From Plantactinospora mayteni (GTDB lineage Bacteria > Actinomycetota > Actinomycetes > Mycobacteriales > Micromonosporaceae): 64,000 nt of DNA. Numbering within the stretch: position 1 is the stretch's first letter; every line of letters starts with the position of its first letter. A program made the position numbers and the translations under genes. Below, piece after piece: positions 34,264 through 43,613 of this stretch. The notes beneath the pieces are model-generated. The model did not search any database. It saw only the letters and a program-made list of their open reading frames with translations, and had not been told where the DNA came from. The DNA lies in the NCBI RefSeq assembly GCF_016862935.1, contig NZ_BONX01000053.1, positions 62,001 through 126,000 of the forward strand. Reading direction: 5' to 3'.

Positions 34264-36246
34264 TCAGGCCCCGTCCCGCTCCGGGGCGGCCCCCACCACC
34301 AGGGTGGCGTTGCCGGACTGCCGGGGGCAGGCCGACCGGTGCCCCGGGGCCAGCGCCAGCAGTGTCGGCTGCTCCTGGGCGCACTCCGGGACGGCGATCG
34401 GGCAGCGGGGGGCGAACGCGCAGCCGTCGGCGTCGTCCGGGCCGGTGCCGGAGCGTCCGGGCATGGTGCGGAACCGGGTACCGGGCGCCGTGCCGGGACG
34501 TGGTACGGCGTCGAGCAGGCCACGGGTGTACGGGTGAACCGGGTTCTCGACCATGGTGGTGAGCGGTCCGGCTTCGACGATTCGGCCGGCGTACATGACG
34601 GCCACGGTGTCCGCCAGCCGGGTGACGACCGCGAGGTCGTGGCTGACGACGATCATGGCCATGCCCAGTTCGTCGCGGAGCCGGGCCAGCAGGTCGAGCA
34701 GTTGTGCCTGCACGGTGACGTCGAGGGCGGAGGTCGGTTCGTCGGCGACGAGCAGCTCCGGCTCGCCGGCGAGGGCGATGGCGAGCTGCGCACGTTGCCG
34801 CATCCCGCCGGAGAGCTGGTGCGGGAACTCACGGGCGATCCCGACCGGGTCGGGTAGGCCGACCAGGCGCAGTAGCTCCTCGGTGACCCGGCGGGTGGTG
34901 GCGCGTCGGCCGCCGCGCCCGGTGTTGCGGACGGCCTCGTCGACGTGTGCGCCGATGGTGCGTAACGGGTTGAGCGCGGCGAGGCTGTCCTGGAAGACCA
35001 CGCCCACGTGCCGGCCGTTGATCTGGCGTCGTTGCGGTGGCGTGAGTCCGACGAGTTGGCGGCGGTGGGTCCCGGCTTCCAGGGTCGCCGACCCGATGAC
35101 GAGCGCGGTGGGGTCGAGCAGGCCGAAGGGTGCCAGCACCGAGGTGGTCTTGCCGCTGCCGGTCTCGCCGACAACGGCCAGGATGTGCCCGCGCGGCACC
35201 TCGTAGCAGACGTCGGCGACGACCCGACGGCGTCCGTCGCGGTGCGGGTAGCTGACCGAGAGATCGCGTACCCGCAGCAGGGTGCCGTCGCCGCCGGACG
35301 TGGCCGAGGTGGCGGACGTGGCCGAGGTGGCGGTCGGACGTACCGTTGTCGGCGGCCGGGCGGGCGAGCGCCGGGGCGCCGGAGCGCGAAGACCCGCCGG
35401 GAGTACCCACCGCAGGATCGAGGGGCGCTCGTCGCCGGTGGCCAGGCGCTCTCCGAGCAGGTTGCTCGCGAAGACGACGGCGGTGATCGCGATGCCGGGC
35501 GGGTAGGCCAGCCACCAGGCGGAGGCCAGGTGGGGCCGGCCCTCGATGAGCAGTTGCCCCCACTCGGGATCCGGTGGCGGGATGCCGAGGCCGAGGAAGC
35601 TCAGCGTGGCGACGCCGAGCACGATGGCGCCGACGTCGGTGCTGGCGTAGACCAGGCATGGTGCGAGGGCCGGTGGAAGCAGGTGCCGACCGATGATCCG
35701 ACCCGGCCCGGCCCCGAGCAGCCGCAGGGCGTCCAGGTGCGGACTGCCGCGCAGGCCGGCGACCCGGGCGCGGGCGATGCGGGCGTACGGGGCCCAGGCC
35801 CAGAGCGACACCGCGATGACGAGGTTCTCGATGCCGGGTCCCCGGACGCCGATGACGGCCAGTGCCACGAGCATCCCGGGCAGGGAGACGGCCATGTCGA
35901 TGACCCGGGAGATGACCCGGTCGACCGGCCCGCCGAGGTAGCCGGCGATGGTGCCGGTGACGACGCCGACGGTCAGCGAGATCGCCAGGACCGCTGCGGT
36001 GACCGCCAGGGAGATGCGTGCCCCGTGCAGGAGCCGGCTGAGTTGGTCGCGGCCGAGCTGGTCGGTGCCGAGCAGGTGCTCCGCCGACGGTGGCAGCAGG
36101 CTGGCCGCCAGGTCGTTGGCCGTCGGATCGGCCGGGGCGAGCACCGGGGCCAGCAACCCCACGATCGCGAACCCGAGCAGGGGCAGCGCGACCAGCGTGC
36201 TGCGCAGGCGTGCCGGGATGCCCCGACGGCGGTGCCCGGCGTTCAT
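34264..36246 (-). CDS. Fused ABC permease-ATPase (DppC-DppD type)
   Basis: This 660-residue protein joins two usual subunits. Residues about 1-290 are a DppC/NikC-type permease with the binding-protein-dependent loop (LDALRLLGAGPGRIIGRHLL). A linker with a TSATSATSAT repeat follows, encoded by a near-perfect 18-bp tandem repeat near 35290-35330. Residues about 320-640 are a DppD-type ATPase with Walker A GETGSGKTT, signature LSGGMRQRAQLAIAL, Walker B LLVADEPTSALD and a C-terminal Cys cluster (GCAFAPRCPIAVPEC). ATG 36246 overlaps the stop of the upstream permease. Confidence 0.9.
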   Translation of the reverse strand: MNAGHRRRGIPARLRSTLVALPLLGFAIVGLLAPVLAPADPTANDLAASLLPPSAEHLLGTDQLGRDQLSRLLHGARISLAVTAAVLAISLTVGVVTGTIAGYLGGPVDRVISRVIDMAVSLPGMLVALAVIGVRGPGIENLVIAVSLWAWAPYARIARARVAGLRGSPHLDALRLLGAGPGRIIGRHLLPPALAPCLVYASTDVGAIVLGVATLSFLGLGIPPPDPEWGQLLIEGRPHLASAWWLAYPPGIAITAVVFASNLLGERLATGDERPSILRWVLPAGLRAPAPRRSPARPPTTVRPTATSATSATSATSGGDGTLLRVRDLSVSYPHRDGRRRVVADVCYEVPRGHILAVVGETGSGKTTSVLAPFGLLDPTALVIGSATLEAGTHRRQLVGLTPPQRRQINGRHVGVVFQDSLAALNPLRTIGAHVDEAVRNTGRGGRRATTRRVTEELLRLVGLPDPVGIAREFPHQLSGGMRQRAQLAIALAGEPELLVADEPTSALDVTVQAQLLDLLARLRDELGMAMIVVSHDLAVVTRLADTVAVMYAGRIVEAGPLTTMVENPVHPYTRGLLDAVPRPGTAPGTRFRTMPGRSGTGPDDADGCAFAPRCPIAVPECAQEQPTLLALAPGHRSACPRQSGNATLVVGAAPERDGA

Positions 36247-37298
36247 GTCGGTCCCGTCCGAGGGTGTGCCGTGGTCTCGCCGGTACCACGGCGGCCCGGT
36301 CGGTCCCAACGTGGCCGAGGCAGGCGCCGCCGGGTACCGGAGTCGCGGCGGGATCGGGGGTCGACGAGCACCTGCGCGACGTCGGCGAGGCGGTTGGCCA
36401 GGATGAACCCGCCGCCCAGGACGAGCGCGCTGGCCTGCAACGCTGGGATGTCCCTGGCCGCGGCCGCCTTCACGAAGTAGGCGCCGAGGCCGGGCCAGCC
36501 GAAGATCTGCTCCACGACCACGGTGCCCACCAGCAGCATGCCGACGGTGAATCCGGCGACGGACAGGATCGGCCCGGCGGCGTTGGGCAGGCCGTCGCGG
36601 AGCACGATCGACGCCGGTCGGCTGCCCCGGGCCAGGGCGGCGAGCACGTACGGCCGGTCGAGAGCCTCGCGCAGCGTCACGGCCACCACCCGGCTGAGCG
36701 CGCCGGCGGCCGGCAGCCCGAGCACCGCCAGCGGCATCACCCAGGTCGCCGGCCCCGCCATTCCCGAGGTCGGTACCATACCCAGGCGCAGGGCCAGTAC
36801 CAGCACCAGCAGGTAACTCAGCCAGAACGCCGGTACCGAGGTGGCCAAGAGCGCCCCGGTACGCAGGACTCCGCGCAGCAGGCCGCGCTCGAACACCGCC
36901 CCGGCGACGCCGACGAGTACCCCGAGCACGAGGGCCAGCACGGCGGCGCCGGCCACCAGTCCCAGCGTCACGCCGATCCGATCCGCGATCTCCGGTCCGA
37001 TCGGGGTGTTCGTCCGGAGCGACAGTCCGAAGTCGCCGGTGACCGCGTCGGCGAGCCAGCGCAGGTACCGCAGTGGGGCGGGGGCGTCCAGGCCGAGTTC
37101 GGCGCGGACGGCCTCGACCTGCTCGGGGGTGGCGGGACGGCCGGCCCGGGTCGCCGCCAGCATCGCCGCCGGGTCACCCCGGGCGAGCAGGACGAGCGCG
37201 AAGGTGCCGGCGGAGAGCGCGAGGAGTACGCCGAGGGTGTCGACGACCCACCGTGCGACCCGGCCTCCGGCGGAACGCAGCCGCTCTGGCGCCCTCAC
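36243..37298 (-). CDS. Oligopeptide-type ABC importer permease (DppB/NikB-like)
   Basis: This 351-residue permease has an N-terminal membrane helix, a periplasmic segment (ATPEQVEAVRAELGLDAPAP) typical of DppB, and five more helices with the EAA-like loop VTLREALDRPYVLAALARG. GTG 37298 overlaps the stop of the binding-protein gene (GTGA), and its stop overlaps the ATG of the fused gene, so three genes are tightly coupled. Confidence 0.9.
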   Translation of the reverse strand: MRAPERLRSAGGRVARWVVDTLGVLLALSAGTFALVLLARGDPAAMLAATRAGRPATPEQVEAVRAELGLDAPAPLRYLRWLADAVTGDFGLSLRTNTPIGPEIADRIGVTLGLVAGAAVLALVLGVLVGVAGAVFERGLLRGVLRTGALLATSVPAFWLSYLLVLVLALRLGMVPTSGMAGPATWVMPLAVLGLPAAGALSRVVAVTLREALDRPYVLAALARGSRPASIVLRDGLPNAAGPILSVAGFTVGMLLVGTVVVEQIFGWPGLGAYFVKAAAARDIPALQASALVLGGGFILANRLADVAQVLVDPRSRRDSGTRRRLPRPRWDRPGRRGTGETTAHPRTGPT

Positions 37299-38851
37299 CC
37301 GACGGTGACCCCGGTCAGTTCGAGGTCGACGTCGCTGGGTGGGACCGCGAAGCCGTTCACCTCGTCGCGGACGGCCCACACGCGTGGCCGGTAGACCAAC
37401 GGCAGGAATCCGGCGTCGGCGGCCACGGCGTCGTAGAGGTCCTGGTAGGCCGCTGCCCTGCCGACGGGTTCCCGGGCGAACACCGCCTTGTCGACCAGGC
37501 CCTCGATCGCCGGGGTCGCCCACAGTGGCGCCCGCGCCTCGCTGGTGAACAGGGACACGATCGAGCTGGACGGGTCGTACGGCGCCCCGAGGGTCTCGAA
37601 GAACGTGATGTCGTACCTGCCCTCGGCCCGTTCGTCGTAGTAGGCGGCGGCGTCGACCGGGACGATCTCGACGCCGACACCCACCTCCTTGAGGGCTGCG
37701 GCGATCGCTGCGGCCATGGTGCGCGGATCGAGCTGTCCCTCGGCCGGGGTGGCGGGCACGAGCAGCCGCAGCGAGAGCCGCTTTCCGTCCTTGACCCGGG
37801 TGTCGCCGTCCCGGACGTACCCGGCCGCGTCCAGCACGCTGCCGGCGGCGGCCTGGTCGAAGCCGACCGGCAGGTCGGTGCCGGAGTCCGGCACACCCGG
37901 CGGGAACACCCGCCGGGCCGGCTCGGCAAAGTCCAGGAACAGCGCCTTCGCCAGCGAGGCGGTGTCGATCGCCTTGATGACGGCCTCCCGGACGGCCCGG
38001 TCGCCGGCCGGGCCGTCCGGATTGAACCCGAGCATGATCGAGACGTCCGGGGCGCCGGTGAGCAGCTTGACGTCGCCGCGCCCGCCGAGGGACTTCGCCT
38101 CGACCGGAGTGACCGGGGAGAGGTACGCGCCGCCGACCAGGTCGATCTCGCCGTTGCCGAGCGCGTCGGCGCGTGCCTGCGAGTCCGGGATGACCTTGAA
38201 TTCGAGGCGTTCCAGACGTGGTTTCGGTCCCCAGTAGTCGGCGTTGCGCTCCAGCATCGCACCGGTGGCGGTGCTGGAGACGAGCTTCCACGCTCCGGTA
38301 CCCACGGGGTTCTGGAACGTCCCGTCCGGAGCCGCCGACCTCGGGCTGAGCAGCCGGACGGGACGGACGATCGACAGCTCCTGCAACAGCGGCTCGTACG
38401 GCTCGGACAGGGTGAGCCGGACGGTGTCCGGTTCCGGGGCCTCGACGGCGGAGATGACCTGCGACGCCCGGAAGAACGAGAAGCGCTTGTTGCCCACCCA
38501 GCGGTCGAAGTTCCACTTGACCGCGGCGGCGTCGACCGGTGTCCCGTCGGTGAAGCGTACGCCGTCGCGCAGGTCGAAGGTCACCTGCTTGCCACCGTCG
38601 GCGACGGTCCACGACTGCGCCAGACCCGGCTCCAGCCGCCCGTCCTCGCCGTAGCTGACCAGCGGTTCGTAGATGGCGTCGAGCAGCAGGAAGTTGCCGG
38701 TGAAGGCGTGTGGGTCCAGCGCACCCGACTCCGTGCTCAGCCCGATGCGTAGCAGGGTGGACGAGCCAGCGCCGCCGGAGTCGGCGCTACAGGCACCGGC
38801 GAGCGCGACCGAGATGGCGACGGCTGCAACGAGTGGACGTGATCGCGGCAC
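37295..38851 (-). CDS. Lipoprotein substrate-binding protein (SBP family 5)
   Basis: This 518-residue DppA/NikA-type protein has a signal peptide and lipobox LAGAC (Cys21). Family 5 motifs follow: LAQSWTVADGGKQVTFDLRD, GVRFTDGTPVDAAAVKWNFD and NPVGTGAWKL. GTG 38851 has GGAGAG upstream and gives a correct lipoprotein start. Its ligand could be a peptide, nickel or a metallophore. The nearby copper/DyP and PepSY genes make a metal chelate worth testing, but the sequence does not decide it. Confidence 0.9.
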   Translation of the reverse strand: MPRSRPLVAAVAISVALAGACSADSGGAGSSTLLRIGLSTESGALDPHAFTGNFLLLDAIYEPLVSYGEDGRLEPGLAQSWTVADGGKQVTFDLRDGVRFTDGTPVDAAAVKWNFDRWVGNKRFSFFRASQVISAVEAPEPDTVRLTLSEPYEPLLQELSIVRPVRLLSPRSAAPDGTFQNPVGTGAWKLVSSTATGAMLERNADYWGPKPRLERLEFKVIPDSQARADALGNGEIDLVGGAYLSPVTPVEAKSLGGRGDVKLLTGAPDVSIMLGFNPDGPAGDRAVREAVIKAIDTASLAKALFLDFAEPARRVFPPGVPDSGTDLPVGFDQAAAGSVLDAAGYVRDGDTRVKDGKRLSLRLLVPATPAEGQLDPRTMAAAIAAALKEVGVGVEIVPVDAAAYYDERAEGRYDITFFETLGAPYDPSSSIVSLFTSEARAPLWATPAIEGLVDKAVFAREPVGRAAAYQDLYDAVAADAGFLPLVYRPRVWAVRDEVNGFAVPPSDVDLELTGVTVG

Positions 38852-38950
38852 GGACTCTCCAGGCTGGGGGTGGTGGGTGCGGGCACGGCGGACAGCCGGG
38901 GACGTTCCCCGCTCAGTAGTCGGCCGCACCGCGCGGCTGGTTCCCGACCG

Positions 38951-39016
38951 CTACCGGCAACCGGGAACCGCTACCGGCAACCGGGAACCGGTACCGGCAA
39001 CCGGCAACCGGCAACC
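38951..39016. repeat. Short tandem repeat, 20-bp unit
   Basis: CTACCGGCAACCGGGAACCG occurs at 38951-38970 and 38971-38990 without change, then a variant at 38991-39010 and further GCAACCG units. The repeat lies in the 308-nt gap between the binding-protein gene (minus) and the PepSY gene (plus), where no other gene is visible. Confidence 0.85.
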
Positions 39017-39159
39017 GCGAGCTTCGGGCCTGGCGTGACCCGTCGGGTGGCACCGCAGGACCGTCGGCTCGGCCGAGCGGCGGAACCAACTCCGGCCAGG
39101 TGACGACTACTGCAAGGACGCCGGCTCCCGTGCCGGCTACGAGCCTGATCGGAGAGGTC

Positions 39160-40647
39160 ATGTCCGTCACCTCTGCCACCGGCGCCGATAGGGCCGGGCC
39201 CGCGTCGAGCCCCGAGGGGGCAGCCACGGCTCCGGGTACGCCCCGGCGCCGGGCGTACGGGTGGGGGCCGCTGCTGCTGCGGCTGCACTTCTACGCCGGG
39301 GTGCTGGTGGCACCCTTCCTGGTCGTGGCGGCGCTGACCGGGTTGGCGTACACGGTCACCCCGCAGTTGGACGCGCTGGTGTACGGCACCGAGTTGCGGG
39401 CCGAGCCGGCCGGTCGGTCGGCGCGACCGGTGTCGGAGCAGGTGGCCGCCGCCCGGGCCGCGCATCCGGACGGGACACTGTCGTACGTCGCGCTGGGCGG
39501 GGACGGGGCGACCACGCAGGTGGTGTTCACCGCACCGGAGCTGGGGGAGAAGCAGCACAGCGTGTACGTCGACCCGTACACCGGGCAGGTGACGGGCCAG
39601 TTGACCACCTGGTTCGGGTACACGCCGTTGCGGACCTGGTTCGACGACCTGCACCGGAACCTTCAGTTGGGGGTGCTGGGGCGGCACTATTCGGAGTTGG
39701 CGGCGAGCTGGCTGTGGATCGTCGCGTTGGGCGGGCTGGCGCTGTGGTGGCGCCGGCACCGGGGCGGCCGGGGCAGGGCAGGTCGGCTGCTGCTGCCGGA
39801 CCTGGCCGCCCGCAGGGGAGTGCGGCGGACCCGGGGCTGGCACGCCAGTACCGGCGTGTGGTTGATGGTCGGTCTGCTGTTCCTGTCCGCGACCGGGTTG
39901 ACCTGGTCGCGGTATGCGGGGGCGAACTTCGGCGCGGGACTGGACGCGCTCGCTGCCGGTACCCCGGAACTGCCCACGTCCCTGAGCAGTGCGGCCGGCC
40001 CGGACAGCGGCGGCGGGCACCACGGCGGTGGCCCGGCCGGCGCGCCGGCGGTCGACCCGGCCGCGATCGACCAGGTGCTCCGGGTCGCCCGGGCGGACGG
40101 GCTGACCGGTCCGGTCGAGGTCGGCCTGCCGGCGGACGCCTCGTCGGCGTGGACGGTGACCCAGGTGGACGACGCCTGGCCGGTCCAGAAGGACCGGGCT
40201 GCGGTCGACCCCGCCGCCGGTACGGTGGTCGCGCGCAGCGACTTCGCAGACTGGCCGCTGCTGGCGAAGCTGAGCAGCCTGGGCATCAGCGCGCACATGG
40301 GCACGCTCTTCGGCCTGGCCAACCAGATCCTGCTCGCCGCGCTCGCCCTCGGCCTGCTCTGCGTGATCTTCTGGGGTTACCGGATGTGGTGGCAGCGCCG
40401 GCCCACCCGGGCAGACCGCCGGGCCTTCGTCGGCGCACCCCCGGTGGCTCGGGGAGCCTGGTGGAACCTGCCCACCTGGGCGATCGTCGTCGGCCTGCCG
40501 GCGGTCTTCCTGCTGTGCTGGGCGCTGCCACTGTTCGGCGCATCGTTGGTCGGCTTCCTCGCCGTGGACCTGGCGGTCGCGGCGATGCGCCGACGACGGC
40601 GGACGGACGGCGTGGTGCCGACCTCACCGGCGCCCGCCGGTAGCTGA
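39160..40647 (+). CDS. PepSY-associated membrane protein
   Basis: This 495-residue PepSY_TM-type protein has membrane helices near residues 35-60 (RLHFYAGVLVAPFLVVAALT), 185-205, 245-265 and two pairs near the C-terminus, with PepSY-like loops between (HSVYVDPYTGQVTGQL). A His-rich linker GGGHHGGG is near 290. Related proteins are found with siderophore reduction and metal uptake. ATG 39160 has GGAGAGG upstream. Confidence 0.85.
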   Translation: MSVTSATGADRAGPASSPEGAATAPGTPRRRAYGWGPLLLRLHFYAGVLVAPFLVVAALTGLAYTVTPQLDALVYGTELRAEPAGRSARPVSEQVAAARAAHPDGTLSYVALGGDGATTQVVFTAPELGEKQHSVYVDPYTGQVTGQLTTWFGYTPLRTWFDDLHRNLQLGVLGRHYSELAASWLWIVALGGLALWWRRHRGGRGRAGRLLLPDLAARRGVRRTRGWHASTGVWLMVGLLFLSATGLTWSRYAGANFGAGLDALAAGTPELPTSLSSAAGPDSGGGHHGGGPAGAPAVDPAAIDQVLRVARADGLTGPVEVGLPADASSAWTVTQVDDAWPVQKDRAAVDPAAGTVVARSDFADWPLLAKLSSLGISAHMGTLFGLANQILLAALALGLLCVIFWGYRMWWQRRPTRADRRAFVGAPPVARGAWWNLPTWAIVVGLPAVFLLCWALPLFGASLVGFLAVDLAVAAMRRRRRTDGVVPTSPAPAGS

Positions 40648-40780
40648 ATCCGGCGGGAACTCCGGAGCAGCCGGCAACGACCATCTTTTCGTCAGCCTTC
40701 GTCTCCACGTCACCCCCGCTCGTCGCCGACGTCGCCGTCCGGGGCGAGCAGGTTCTGGAGTACGGGCGGAGCGGCACGTC

Positions 40781-40828
40781 CGGTACCGCTGACCGCTGTT
40801 CGAGCGGTACCGCTGACCGGTGTTCGAG
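40781..40828 (+). repeat. 24-bp direct repeat before the DJ-1 gene
   Basis: Two adjacent 24-bp copies differ at one base (CGGTACCGCTGACC[G/C].. type): 40781-40804 and 40805-40828. They end 11 nt before the ATG at 40840, next to its ribosome site AGAGGAG. It may be a simple duplication or a tandem protein-binding site. Confidence 0.7.
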
Positions 40829-40839
40829 AGGAGTCTTCG

Positions 40840-41622
40840 ATGGCAGAGTTGGACCAGGGTCGGCGGGCGATCCTGCGGGCCGCCGTGGCCGGCGGTGCGG
40901 GGGTGGGGCTCGGTGCCGCCCTGGCCGCGCCCGCCACGGCCGGAGACCGGGACGACGGGTCCCGCCCGGAGCGGCGACTGCGGATCGCGATCCTGCTCTA
41001 CGACGGGTTCACCGCGTTGGACGTCGTCGGACCGTACGAGGTGCTGTGCCGGGTGCCGAACGCCTCGGTGGTGACGGTTGCCAAGCGGACCGGTCCGGTA
41101 CGCACCGACACGCAGGTGCTCGCGCTGACCGCCGACCGGTCGCTGCGGCAGGTACCGGAGGTCGACGTACTGGTGGTGCCCGGTGCCGGTGACCGGGGCG
41201 TCCTCGCGGCCATGGCGGACGCCGAGACGATGGACTGGATCCGCCGGATCCACCGGCGTACCACCTGGACGACCTCGGTGTGCACCGGCGCGCTGCTGCT
41301 CGGTGCCGCCGGTCTGCTCCGGGGCCTGCCCGCCACCACGTACTGGGCGTCGCGGGGTTATCTGGAGTCGCAGTTCGGTGCCGTCGTCGTGCCGGAACGG
41401 GTGGTGCAGACCGGCAAGATCATTACCGCGGCCGGGGTGTCCGCCGGGATCGACATGGCCCTGCGGCTCGCCGCCCGGCTGGCCGACGAGCGGGTCGCCC
41501 AGGCGCTGCAACTCGCCGTCGAGTACGACCCACAGCCGCCCTACGACACCGGCAACCCGGAGCAGGCCGGGCCGGAACTCCAGCAGTTGGCGCTGAAACT
41601 GCTCGCCGACGCGGCCCGATAG
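40840..41622 (+). CDS. Tat-exported DJ-1/PfpI-family protein
   Basis: This 260-residue protein has a twin-arginine start (GRRAILRAAVAGG) and an Ala-rich signal region to about residue 35. The DJ-1/PfpI domain follows: YDGFTALDVVGPYEVL (with Glu of the site), VVPGAG and the nucleophile in SVCTGALLLG. It resembles the GATase1 part of AraC-type regulators and isonitrile hydratases, but without the DNA-binding domain. Export of such a domain is unusual. It lies after the PepSY gene and converges on the CopC gene. Confidence 0.82.
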   Translation: MAELDQGRRAILRAAVAGGAGVGLGAALAAPATAGDRDDGSRPERRLRIAILLYDGFTALDVVGPYEVLCRVPNASVVTVAKRTGPVRTDTQVLALTADRSLRQVPEVDVLVVPGAGDRGVLAAMADAETMDWIRRIHRRTTWTTSVCTGALLLGAAGLLRGLPATTYWASRGYLESQFGAVVVPERVVQTGKIITAAGVSAGIDMALRLAARLADERVAQALQLAVEYDPQPPYDTGNPEQAGPELQQLALKLLADAAR

Positions 41623-41661
41623 GGCTGGCCCTGGGGCTGCCCGACGAACTCCGGCCGAGGC

Positions 41662-42255
41662 TTACCGAGCCGCCACTCGGCGACGTCGGCGTACCAGCAC
41701 GAGCACGGCCGCGACGAGCGTGGCACCGACCACGGCGGCGCCGGCCCACCACGGCCCCGCCCCGGCAGCGCTGTCGCCGCTCGCCACACCAGCGGTGGGC
41801 GGCGCCGGCGCAGCGCCGGAGGTCGACGGCGGGTTCGGGCCGGCGGAGACCGGCGCCGGCTCAAGCGCCGGCGGCAGCGCGACGGTGAACCGGAACTGCC
41901 CCTCGATGGGGTGCCCGTCGGCGGAGACCACCCGGTAGGCGACCCGGTAGTTCCCGGACCGCACCGGCTGGACCGGCAGGTGGACCCGCTTGTCCACCGC
42001 CCGTGGCTGGCCCGCACCGTGCCGCGTCCCGTCCGGGGCGGTGAGCACGACGGTGCTGAAGTTGCCCCGGATCAGCTCGTTGAAGCTGAGCGTGATCTCG
42101 TCGAGCGGGGTCGTCACGGTCGAGTCCGCCCGGGGATCGCTGCCCAGCAGTTGGGCGTGCGCCGACGCCGGGCGGGCGGCCAGTAGTCCGCCCACCCCGG
42201 CGGCGGTGACACCGAGTAGGGCCAGCGTCGCCAGCCTCAGTCCGATGTGTCGCAC
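41662..42255 (-). CDS. CopC-domain copper-binding protein
   Basis: This 197-residue protein has a signal peptide (LATLALLGVTAAG... to PASA), and the mature chain starts HAQLLGSDPRADS. The N-terminal His is the usual Cu(II) ligand of CopC. The domain ends with VVSADGHPIEGQFRF, then a Pro/Ala linker and one C-terminal membrane helix with an Arg-rich tail. GTG 42255 has GGAAGGA upstream. An ATG at 42372, overlapping the stop of the peroxidase gene, would add 39 residues that include a repeated GTVPRKNQEGRPVR. It is the third gene of the copper/peroxidase operon. Confidence 0.85.
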   Translation of the reverse strand: MRHIGLRLATLALLGVTAAGVGGLLAARPASAHAQLLGSDPRADSTVTTPLDEITLSFNELIRGNFSTVVLTAPDGTRHGAGQPRAVDKRVHLPVQPVRSGNYRVAYRVVSADGHPIEGQFRFTVALPPALEPAPVSAGPNPPSTSGAAPAPPTAGVASGDSAAGAGPWWAGAAVVGATLVAAVLVLVRRRRRVAAR

Positions 42256-42366
42256 CGGCCGTCCTTCCTGGTTCTTCCTCGGCACCGTGCCCGCTCGTGC
42301 CGCCGGTCGCGCCGGGCAAGGTCGTCGCACCGGTCGTCCTTCCTGGTTCTTCCTCGGCACCGTGCC
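42253..42366 (-). repeat. 39-bp direct repeat, 75-bp period, at the copC start
   Basis: Two copies of about 39 bp (42253-42291 and 42328-42366), differing at one base, each contain a ribosome site (AGGAAGGACG) followed by GTG. The 75-bp period is exactly 25 codons, so the longer reading frame stays open through both and encodes the same 14 residues twice. Confidence 0.8.
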
Positions 42367-42368
42367 GG

Positions 42369-43613
42369 TCATCCGAGTACCTGTTCGCCGATCCAGCCAC
42401 CGGGCTCGCAGCCGGGCGGGATGGCGAAGACCGCGGAGCCGATCGGGGTGATCCACTCGTTGAGCAGGTCCCGCTCGGCGAGCCGTCGCTGGATCGGCAG
42501 GTACTGCCGGTCGATGTCAGCCTGGTAGGCGGCGAAGATCAGCCCGCTGTCGGCCCGCCCGGCCGCGTCCGGAACCCCGTCGTAGTTGTACGGTCGGCGC
42601 AGGATCTTCAGTCGGTCGTCGCTGACCCGCGCCCGGGTCATGTGCGCGAAGTCGGGGATGACCGGCAGGCCACCCTCGTTCAGCGCCGAGAAGTCGGGCT
42701 CGTCGTGCTCCCGCTGCCCGCTCAACGGCGCGCCGGTGTCGAGGCGCCGGCCGACCGCGAGTTCCTTGTCGGCCCGGCCCAGCCTGTCCCAGGTCTCCAA
42801 CTCGGCCCGGATGCGCCGCAGGACCAGGGTGCTGCCGTCGCGCAGCCAGTCCGGGCCGTCGGCGATCCAGACGGCCTGCTCGAACGCGGCGCTGTCGGGC
42901 CAGGGATTGGCGGTACCGTCGAGCTGACCCAGCACGTTGCGCTGGGTGTGCGCGGCGGCCTGGGCGCCCCGGCTGCGCCGGAAGCCCCGCTGCACCCAGC
43001 GGACGGAGGCGAACGGCCGGGCATCCTTGACGAGCATCCGCTGGGCGTGCGTGACCGTCAGCGGATCGTCGGCGCAGATCTGTAGCAGCAGATCACCGCC
43101 GGACCAGGCCGGTCGCAGCCGGTCGATCTCGAAGGCGGGCAGCTCGGCGACCGAGGCGGGGCGCCGCTCGTCCCGCCCCGCCGCCACGTACAGGCCGGGA
43201 CCGAATCCGAACGTGATGGTGAGCCGGGCCGGTAGGACGGCGAGTTCGGGTTCGGTGTCGGCCAGCGGCGCCCGGCCCTGCGTCAGCCGAGCCGCGTCGT
43301 CGGTGAGCAGCCGCATCAGCCGGCCCAGCGCCGCCCGGTCGGTCCCGCTGTGCAGGCTGAAGGCCACGAACGCGGCATGCGCCTGCGGGTCGGTGGCGAT
43401 ACCGGCCTGCCTGCGGCCGTGGAACGGCTCCACGTCCGTACCCACGGCGGTCGCGCCGGCCGGGTCGGCGACGACCGGCGCGGACGGCCCCCGGTCGGAC
43501 GCGGTCGCGGCGATACCCGCCGCCGCCCCGGCAACCGCGCCGCCGACGGTCAGGGCGCCGCCGGTGAGCAGGTGTCGCCGGCTCACCGGGCGCGCCTTGG
43601 CTCCGCCGGTCAC
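42369..43613 (-). CDS. Tat-exported DyP-type peroxidase
   Basis: This 414-residue protein has a Tat signal SRRHLLTGGAL followed by an Ala-rich segment. The DyP motifs are present: GQLDGTANPW (GxxDG with the catalytic Asp), FAHMTRAR (proximal heme His) and ILRRPYNYDG (distal Arg). Members are called EfeB, or DtpA in Streptomyces. GTG 43613 overlaps the stop of the PCu(A)C gene (GTGA). In Streptomyces lividans a Tat-secreted DyP is encoded with a PCu(A)C-type chaperone and a CopC-like gene and takes part in extracellular copper handling. This operon has the same make-up, apart from a Sco gene. Confidence 0.92.
   Translation of the reverse strand: MTGGAKARPVSRRHLLTGGALTVGGAVAGAAAGIAATASDRGPSAPVVADPAGATAVGTDVEPFHGRRQAGIATDPQAHAAFVAFSLHSGTDRAALGRLMRLLTDDAARLTQGRAPLADTEPELAVLPARLTITFGFGPGLYVAAGRDERRPASVAELPAFEIDRLRPAWSGGDLLLQICADDPLTVTHAQRMLVKDARPFASVRWVQRGFRRSRGAQAAAHTQRNVLGQLDGTANPWPDSAAFEQAVWIADGPDWLRDGSTLVLRRIRAELETWDRLGRADKELAVGRRLDTGAPLSGQREHDEPDFSALNEGGLPVIPDFAHMTRARVSDDRLKILRRPYNYDGVPDAAGRADSGLIFAAYQADIDRQYLPIQRRLAERDLLNEWITPIGSAVFAIPPGCEPGGWIGEQVLG

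Noticed and set aside
38951-39016. Tandem repeats considered as a CRISPR array
   Set aside because: Units are adjacent with no spacers and no cas genes are near.
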